Below, one piece after another: positions 56,567 through 64,000 of a stretch of DNA of 64,000 nt (within the stretch, counting starts at the first letter, position 1; each line of letters starts with the position of its first letter). The notes below the pieces were generated by a model that did no database searches, was not told the origin of the DNA, and was given only the letters and a program-made list of their open reading frames with translations. The DNA is from Sipunculus nudus (Eukaryota; Annelida; Sipuncula; Golfingiida; Sipunculidae): NCBI GenBank assembly GCA_026874595.1, contig CM049312.1, forward strand, positions 29,625,456-29,689,455, in the 5' to 3' direction. Made by a program: the position numbers and the translations under genes.

Positions 56567-58183
56567 CTAGGGACCCAGGGGTCTCGACGCTCAGCTGAAT
56601 ATGACTATAAGGATATTTTTAAAAAGACATTTTTCAGAATGACGGTCCTGTGACCTTAATCAATGACCTTGTGACAAAAAATCTGAGAACTTATTATCCT
56701 TGAACTTGCAGCATTTAGATTATTGTAACATTCTTTTTAAAAAAGTGGGTCCAGTGACCTTGACCTCTGACCAGGTGACCTCAAAATCTAAAGATTTCCA
56801 CTTTGGACAGGTAAGCCATGTGTGAAAGATGGAAAGTTTGGGATTAAAAGTTTGATTTACAGTGCATCAACAATCAATTTAAAGGTGTGGCTCCTGTGAC
56901 CTTCAGCTTTGACCTCTGGACCCTTCAAATCAAAATGTTTCTTACTTAAGTGGTGGGTCATTAATTAATCAAATTTGAAGCCAATCCATAGCAAAATTAT
57001 CATCCATAAACTAATTTGTGAATGAATGGGCCCTGTGACCTTGACTTTTGACCCTATGACCCCAAATAGAAAAGAATCTTCCCCTATTAGCAGGTTTGTA
57101 TAGTATCTTGAAGATGAAAGGTTTGTGATGAAAACTTTGGCTGAAAATGCATACACAATCCTTTAAAAGAAATATGTACTGTGACCCTGTTGACCTTTGG
57201 ACCTAAAAATCGACAGAATTCTTAGTGTTGAGCCATATATAAGTTAAGTTTGAAACCAATATGTCAAACCATACTGGAGTAATCAGAAACTGATTTGTAA
57301 ACAGATGGCCCCTGTGACCTTGACCTTTGACCTTGTGACCCCACATTCATTGATGCTCTCCCCATACTGGCAAGTCAGCTTAATGTGCAAGATGGAAAGT
57401 TTGGGATGAAAAGCTTGGCTTAAAATGCAGCCATAATCTTTTTAAGTAAGTTAAGTCTTTTGACTTAGACCTTTGACCTGTTCACCAAAAAATCTTCCAG
57501 GTTCTTTCTTTAGTGGTGGACCATATGTAAGTCATGTTTGAAATCCATATGTCAATCCAACCTGGATTGACATATGTAAGTCATGTTTGAAATCCATATG
57601 TCAATCCAACCTGGAGTTATCATCTGGAAAAAAATTTGTGTGGATGGACAGACAGACAGACAGACAGACAAACAAACAAACAAAATGGGTGATTACTTTA
57701 GGGTCTCCACTTGTGATCAATAAACACACCAGGTTTTGGGATACTACATGGAATCACAGCTGAGACATGACTGTTGATATTTTATAATTAAAAAAAAAAC
57801 CCAGAAAAATATTAAAAAAATACAAAAAAAAAATACAGGTGGTGCTACCACTTTTCGGGAACTGACAACACTAGTCATGGTCAATTTTCAATGCAAGATT
57901 CATGACAATCCATGCATAAAATCACAAGATATTGGAGGTTTTGTATTTCTGATTATTCTGGGGGTACTTACAAGACCCATAGCTCGGGAGGATATAGGTT
58001 GCAATGACCTAATTTCAGGTTTCTAAGGAGTTTTTTTATGGACCTCCCTAGATTTTTAGTTACAGGCATCTAGGGTCAGCAGTTACAATTTGTACCCTGC
58101 TAACTGATGGCCAATGGCCAGAAGGACAACAGACAAAGCGCCATACCTATACCTCAGATGATACAGTCAGCTGAGCTAAAAAC
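56567..58183 (-). mobile_element. Complete family-2 Helentron/HINE-like element, CTAG-ended
   Basis: On the minus strand starts TTTTTAGCTCAGCTGACTG with ATCTGAGGTATAGGTATGG and ends TTCAGCTGAGCGTCGAGACC, a GACCCCTGGGTC stem-loop and CTAG (56567-56570), followed by T. The core is a tandem repeat with TGACCTTTGACCT clusters (56640-57480). A short perfect local duplication lies near 57530-57615. Confidence 0.6.
56640..57480. repeat. Tandem units with TGACCT half-site clusters
   Basis: Clusters near 56650, 56755, 56897, 57036, 57183, 57317 and 57462 follow the pattern CTGTGACCTTGACCTTTGAC with a ~140-bp spacing. Shared phrases are TGTGAAAGATGGAAAGTTTG and AACCAATATGTCAA. They are homologous to the array at 50265-50860. 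Confidence 0.7.
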
Positions 58184-61100
58184 AGTGAATGTTGTTATGA
58201 AAACTAAAGATTTTAAATGAACACAAGTTTTTTTTTTTAATTTAAATACCTGATAATTTATTTTTTTTGTAATGAGATGAATTTATATTTTGTCATGTTT
58301 GGGCCAGTATTTCTAATATTCTGATGAACTTATCATAAGTCTCCTGATTATCAATAATAATAATTACAATGAAATCAATAATTCTATTTCAATCATAAGA
58401 ATCAAATCATCTTGACATTTTGAAAGAAAAAATTTCCATTGCCAACATAATTAATTCCAGTCTGACACGCTGCTTAATTTTCACTTTCACTTTAAAACCT
58501 CTGCTCTCTCTCTCTCTCTCTCTCTCTCCTGCACTGTCTCATCTGTGCACTGAAGTAACACACTTCTTTGTAGAAAAATATATAACCCCACACAATTTAT
58601 ATCAATATGAAACAGTTTAATAATAAATATCTGTACAACATTCATGTTGAATACACTTATATACACATCATTTGGTTTCATTGCTATTTACATATGGTTG
58701 TCTGTACATATTGTGCTAAATGTTGACAAAATACAAAACACTGTATAAGCTCCATGAAAAACTAACATATTTGCCTGCAGCTGAACACATAAAAGGCCAT
58801 TTTATTAACTACAGGATAATACTGCTTGCACATAAATGACAACAAGGATTACCTTGCATTCTGTATGTATATTTTGTACAATGAGATTCTTTTTTACACA
58901 CTAAGACCCCTGGCTGAGGTCTTAACCACAAGGATGGGCCCTCTACACCCATATGCAATTGGGTTCTCTTTATTGGTTGCTGGGCAGGCAAATGTAGCAT
59001 GGGTATTTCTCTAGCACTGCAAATGATTGATGATTTAGTAACAGGTTATATATGCTGAGAAACGCTGCAAGAATGTTCATGCCAACCACCAGGAAAGCAA
59101 AGTGTAAAGTCATTTGTGACCATCTCCATCAGAGATGCTAGATTATAAACCTAGTTTTTTAACCCAAAAGTGTATATAACGTAACTGCTACTTGTGATTA
59201 ATTATTATATGGTAATACTGATATATGTGCTGCCTTTGCTGTATTTTTTATCCCATTTTGATTGTCTTAAGTCATGTAACACATTAGCTGAAATTCATTT
59301 GACTCATATGGAGTGGGGTTGAATGAATATCCTCTTGAGAAACATTCACAAGTCTTAAGTTTAATAACAAATGGTTGGCAAAATTCTCAATATAATTAAC
59401 ATAAAACTTGTTCTCTATCATAAATGAATTATGCATTGATTTTCACTTTATGAATTTCATATCATTAACAATAGACTTCCAACAGTGAATACAAGATCAT
59501 AAACCATTCTGTTTGATCAATAATAAACATAGTCTTGATGGTTATCTTACTGTGAAATTATTTTAATTCAAGTGTTCATAAAATTCTCTTAGCAATAAAC
59601 ATAACAAATCATCAAGTTTACTCTTAAACACTTGTAGCTATAGTCTTAAGAAATGGGTAATACATCTCTAGCTATAGTTTAAATGATGTTTCTTATCCTG
59701 TGAGAAAATTATGTTTCTTATCCTCTGTTTTTTCCCCCTGCATTAATTCTGGCTAATCTCCCCTAATAGTTTCCTATTTCCATGCCCAAATCATAAAATA
59801 CTGAACCTTAATTCAAGCATGGTCAAAAACAGATCACTATATGTGTGTGTGTGTGTTTGTATGTGTGCCTTTGTATCCCAGCAACTTGTCTGTGCAATGC
59901 AATGTTTACCAGTATATTAACCAATACATTGTACATTTTTGTTTGTATTACATGTATAACCTTTTTTTAATTCCCTTAGCCTGTTATCTGATAACCCTAC
60001 TATGGCATGTTGCTCCCGACATTAGAAATCATATGATAAGTCTTCCTTGACTATTTACTATGTTTATTAACTTAACAATTGAGGGATCTTTGTCATTCAG
60101 TTAATCTTATCAAATGCCTTCTGTTACTCACAACAAACAAAACATATAACCTCTTATTTTTTTTATCTAAAATTCCAAATATTTACTGGTTTTATAAAGG
60201 TCACAATGACATTCTTGTGTTATTCACTCACCCTGATATACTTTTTGACAAAATGAAAGTTATTCTTAGGATTTCTTTCATCCATTTAACCTTAGTGTCC
60301 CTAGATCAAAATCTTCAAATAACAGTGTCAAGTGTATGTAGCAAAAGGCTGAAACAGCACTACTATACTGGTTGTGGGTGGCTCCCTCAACCTCTATCTA
60401 CTCCTCTGGGTGAATTATTTCAATTTTTGAGATGTACTTACCCTCCACAGTCCTTTATAGAAAATGAGTGAACAGGGCTTACATGCTATTGTGGATTCAA
60501 TTTGATGTTATTTTCCAAACACCTTGAACATAAGTAATCAAAAATATTTATATTATATCTCAACAAACTTTTATTTGTTACATTTACAGTAACATTCCTG
60601 TATTACAGTCATCACCAGAATTAAATCATACTGGCCTTATAAGAGGACTGGCCTTGGTACAGGAGTGAGCCTTCAGGGTAGGGAGTCACATGTGCCAAGG
60701 AAGTTTGGCCTTATAATTTGGTCTGGTTATAATTAAGGTGTAAGCAGGAGTTCTACTGTAATGCAATAAATCACTAAATTTTCAGATCTTGAAGGTGGAC
60801 AAATACATAATACAAATGAGAGCTATGTTAACAAGGCCACACCAAAAAGATCAAAGTTTCCGGACTCCGAGGCCAAAAATATGGAGCCATTGTCCATTTA
60901 TTTTACTTTCGAAAATTTATCTGTTGGGATATTTTGCCACATTAACACATAAGATACACAAATATTGAACAAAACAAGGTTGAGTCCAAGTTAATTTTAT
61001 CTGCGTGAATGTAAATGTCTCATTATTAATACACATAATTTCTTTTATGGGACTGAGGCAAGCTTTAAAACTTTAATACCAAGGACCTGACTTGCTCTCT

Positions 61101-61295
61101 TAATTCTTATAGGCAAAAAAGGCAAATCTAGAATATAATTATTTCTTTTGGTGTGCCCTCATTCAGTTCATACCAACAACAAGCGCAGGTCTGTGTAGCA
61201 TCATGTATAAGTTAACACCATTTTAATCACATTATGCATAGGTTAACACACATTTATACTGGAACGTAGAATGAACATCTTCAATAAGTCATACA
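58184..61295. other. Intergenic, including probable 3' UTR of the LHFPL-type gene
   Basis: (TC)n at 58504-58529. No coding exon recognised. Minus-strand AATAAA (plus TTTATT at 60570-60575) lies about 720 bases past the minus-strand stop and is a possible polyadenylation signal. A pogo-like fragment at about 60640-60760 ends TTCTACTGTA. Confidence 0.45.
60640..60760. mobile_element. Possible pogo-like fragment
   Basis: The right edge read on the minus strand is TACAGTAGAACTCCTGCTTAC, resembling CAGTAGAACCTC-type ends. 'GGCCTTATAA' phrases recur inside. Confidence 0.3.
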
Positions 61296-61513
61296 TCATA
61301 CAAAAACAGCTCCGTCATTCACTTTCATATCAGTGTACTGTGACAAGAATGGACAGAACATGGCAAGCGCTGTACCCATAATTCCCAGCATATAAGCCCA
61401 TCCGATCTGACATGACCCAGAGTGGTAGCGTGCTGACCCCTGGCAGTACTGGTTGACGAAGTTCGCGTTGAGACCAAGCGGGAAGACTATCAGCCCGGCC
61501 ATCATGATAAGCA
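61296..61513 (-). CDS. LHFPL-family tetraspan membrane protein, last coding exon
   Basis: This minus-strand exon follows acceptor TTTGTTGCAG and ends with TGA at 61296-61298. It gives about 72 residues: a hydrophobic segment (LIMMAGLIVFPLGL), an extracellular-type loop (NANFVNQYCQGSARYHSGSC), then QIGWAYMLGIMGTALAMFCP with FLSQYTD and a short tail (MKVNDGAVFV). The third membrane span, a loop with paired Cys (YC...GSC) followed by xxGWAY/F, and the fourth span are the pattern of the C-terminal part of LHFPL (lipoma HMGIC fusion partner-like) proteins. These belong to the claudin-like tetraspan superfamily. The exact paralogue cannot be assigned. The upstream exons lie beyond the right edge; the open frame continuing to 61562 is intron. 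Confidence 0.65.
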
Positions 61514-62256
61514 CTGCAACAAATAGATGAAGATATGGAGAAGGGTAAGTCTGACTAAGCATATATTACATATTATACATGTAAACATGATAAAATCTTT
61601 AGGTACATGATAAAATCTTCAGGTACACTCCATCATATGACAATATATTACCAAATTTCATTCTCTCAATGCTTATCAATGTACCACTTGGGCGGAGGCT
61701 GTGTTCACCCGAGTTTGTCCTTCTGTCTTTATTTCTATTAGTCTCTGTACAAAACATCACAGAAATTTAATGATGATTTTTATCTGTCTGACAAAACTGA
61801 TTCTTTTTTTTCTGTGACTAGAAAATGCTTAACAGCCTCCATGACTGACCTAGTTGAAAACTAAATTATTCCTCATAATAACACATCCCTTAATTATATA
61901 TATACGGTACTCCAAATAATTGTTCTTCATTTTGCTCTAGAAACTTCTATTTAACTGGAAATATCAAAAACACTTTAAGACAAAGTCAAAAGAAAAGTTT
62001 TAATTCATGAGTATGACTCATAATTATGTCCCTCATGATTACATACAGATATGTTTTCAGAATTACTTCTTCTTTGTTCACCTGATATTTTTTTTCTATT
62101 TCTATATGAATTTTCCAAGAATTGAATTCAGGTAAGAAACTCTTTTGGTAAGTATTTATAATGCTTTTCTTAAAAATTCAACAGATTTTTGGCAAGTTAT
62201 CACAGTAAGTCATCAAATCTGGTAACCTCTGACCCTATTAAATATACATGGATTTC

Positions 62257-62746
62257 ACCGAGAATCAATCCTAGGTGAGATATTTTTACTGGTTAGTAGA
62301 TATGGTGTGTTTGGTGAAAATCCATCAAAGCCCTGGTAAGTATCACAGTGAAACTACCGGTAACAGTTAATGGACTGACAGAGCATGGGTATATCCCATA
62401 ATATGTAATATCTACGACAGGCGTATTAAAATTTTATAACCCTGTATGACAAAAGACTAAAAATTCATAACTGTGGTATGATGTTTGGATAAAAACTGAA
62501 CCACCGAGAATCAATCCTAGGTGAGATATTTTTACTGGTTAGTATATGGTGTGTTTGGTGAAAATCCATCAAAGCCCTGGTAAGTATCACAGTGAAACTA
62601 CCAGTAACAGTTAATGGACGGACAGAGCATGGGTATATCCCATAATATGTAATATCTACGACAGGCGTAATAAAATTTTATAACCCTGTATGACAAAAGA
62701 CTAAAAATTCATAACTGTGGTATGATGTTTGGATAAAAACTGAACC
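62257..62746. repeat. ~245-bp tandem duplication
   Basis: ACCGAGAATCAATCCTAGG begins both units at 62257 and 62503, and AAAAACTGAACC ends both (62502 and 62746). The units differ by a 2-base deletion and a few substitutions, so the duplication is recent. Confidence 0.9.
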
Positions 62747-63149
62747 ATTTGTTTCAAATATTATATGTTATCTACAAAAGATTAAATAGTTTCCCTCTCC
62801 CAGTAAAGTTTCAACCACTGATATAGCATTGTATTCTGTGCATCTCCATACTTTTAATATTGTAGTGAAAGCTTTCAACCAGTAACAGCAGAGGCAGGTG
62901 GTGTTAAAATGATGAACGCATTGCAATGGTGAAAACATGAGCAAATTATGCCATGTAAAAAAAATAGATAAATTTTGATAAATCAGCACATTGTGTGAAC
63001 ATTCACTCCCTGTGATTAGCAATAAAACATGTTGGACACATTAAAACAAATACATTTCTCACAACCGCTGTATAGGAATGGAGTAAAAAAATTCTAACAC
63101 CGATGGAAAGATGGATGACTACTTAATGTACTCCTAAATCAGGGAGTCG

Positions 63150-63540
63150 TCAGTATTAATATTTCCAGACAGGGCGCGACCACAATGTCTCGCAATCAGC
63201 CGGCCTACAAAAGAACATGACATCACGGAACGATGATGTATCCCTTCACCCCGGGTCCCACACGGGTCTCGCCCGGTTGAAGACCCGAATGGACCATTGT
63301 CTTCATGCAAATGTCTCCTTTGTACTGAAGGCTTATTTAATCGTAGAGAAAGCCTAATTAGTCATCTTAGGATCATCAGCTAATCTGTTATCTGCACCTG
63401 CTTAGCACTAATGCAGAAAAATTGCAATTAAACCCTGCAAAATGATTCTATCCCCCTCCATCCATACCAGCTCATTTGCATATAAATGGTTGATGCATAC
63501 CATCTGTTCGCTCCTTTGTGTTTGTTCCCTCAGGCTGAGG
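63150..63540. promoter_or_regulatory. Candidate intronic enhancer
   Basis: Within 400 bases are ATGCAAAT at 63305-63312 and ATTTGCAT at 63474-63481 (POU octamers in opposite orientations), CTAATTAG at 63354-63361 (homeodomain palindrome), a GCACCTGC E-box-like site and a GC-rich CCCGGGTCCCACACGGG stretch. Composition differs from the AT-rich intron around it. Function is inferred from motif density only. Confidence 0.3.
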
Positions 63541-64000
63541 GTTTTGTGCATGTATAGTTATTTTTGTAAAGGAATGTGTCTGGTTTGTGTTATAGAATTT
63601 TAGGGCCCCCCATCACACAGTTCATGGTGATCACACCTGGAGCGTATTCATCAAGTAATGCTGTATACACCTGAGGGCACTAATCGTACAGGAAGTTCAT
63701 TCAAGGACATTTCTCTAGGTGTCCACCATAAATTGTAACTACCCTTGAGATGTCAAAAGTTTGGCAGTGGACTATTTTCAGTCTAATATAGAATACAATC
63801 ACCTTGTTTGATTGTGTATTTAATGTCTAACAGTAATTTATATTTTTTTTATTTTCATTATATATTTTAAGGCTCAATATAAGCCAAAAAGTTAAGTTTT
63901 TTTTGGCAGCTGAACATTTTATCTATCAATTTGATTATTATAATAATCAGAAAAGAATACTTAATAAAGAGTATTTTGCATCCATTAAAAAGCTTTAACA

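Larger units (their letters stand above)
61514..64000 (-). other. Intron of the LHFPL-type gene
   Basis: No further exon was recognised on the minus strand before the window ends. The interval includes a tandem duplication (62257-62746) and a GC-richer motif-dense block (63150-63540). Confidence 0.5.

Noticed and set aside
61514..61562. N-terminal extension MLSQTYPSPYLHLF of the LHFPL-type frame
   Set aside because: A strong acceptor (TTTGTTGCAG) lies at the point where family similarity begins, so the extension is read-through into intron.

Overview
The window is animal nuclear DNA: AT-rich, with short GT-AG-bounded exons in 0.3-2.6 kb introns and dense dispersed repeats. A mollusc or other lophotrochozoan is most likely, judged from the tRNA-derived SINEs with a CCGGGTTCTCC-type core and the Helitron-like repeat families. 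This taxonomic call is inference; no tool was run.

Left third (1-22.9 kb, plus strand): the 3' half of the neurofibromin gene (NF1). I could trace 26 consecutive coding exons from 625 to the stop codon at 21760-21762. Their phases join without a break into 1,314 codons. They cover the Sec14/CRAL-TRIO lipid-binding domain, the PH-like domain, the long helical-repeat region and a variable Ser/Pro-rich tail ending in a basic segment. The RasGAP domain lies upstream of the window. Introns hold minisatellites, two or three SINE copies and fragments of other interspersed repeats. The 3' UTR probably ends after AATAAA signals at 22.90-22.97 kb.

Middle (23-61 kb): about 38 kb with no gene I can support. 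It is mostly mobile-element debris. The main structure is a nest of Helitron/Helentron-like non-autonomous elements at 31.2-38.4 kb, made of ~340-bp and ~145/295-bp monomers that each carry the palindrome GGTGGCGCCACC. Related fragments lie at 42.4-43.6 and 48.1-49.6 kb. Two relatives at 49.8-51.0 and 56.6-58.2 kb carry arrays of TGACCT half-sites. Other items are hAT-like MITEs (one nested in another at 52.0-52.7 kb), a 30-bp minisatellite (53.94-55.4 kb), simple repeats and a CpG-dense patch near 40.6-40.9 kb.

Right end (61.3-64 kb, minus strand): the last coding exon of a four-transmembrane LHFPL-family protein (61296-61513), with its upstream intron running off the window. That intron holds a ~245-bp tandem duplication and a motif-dense block at 63.15-63.54 kb that could be an enhancer. 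NF1 and the LHFPL-type gene are convergent and separated by the repeat-rich interval; nothing indicates that they work together.
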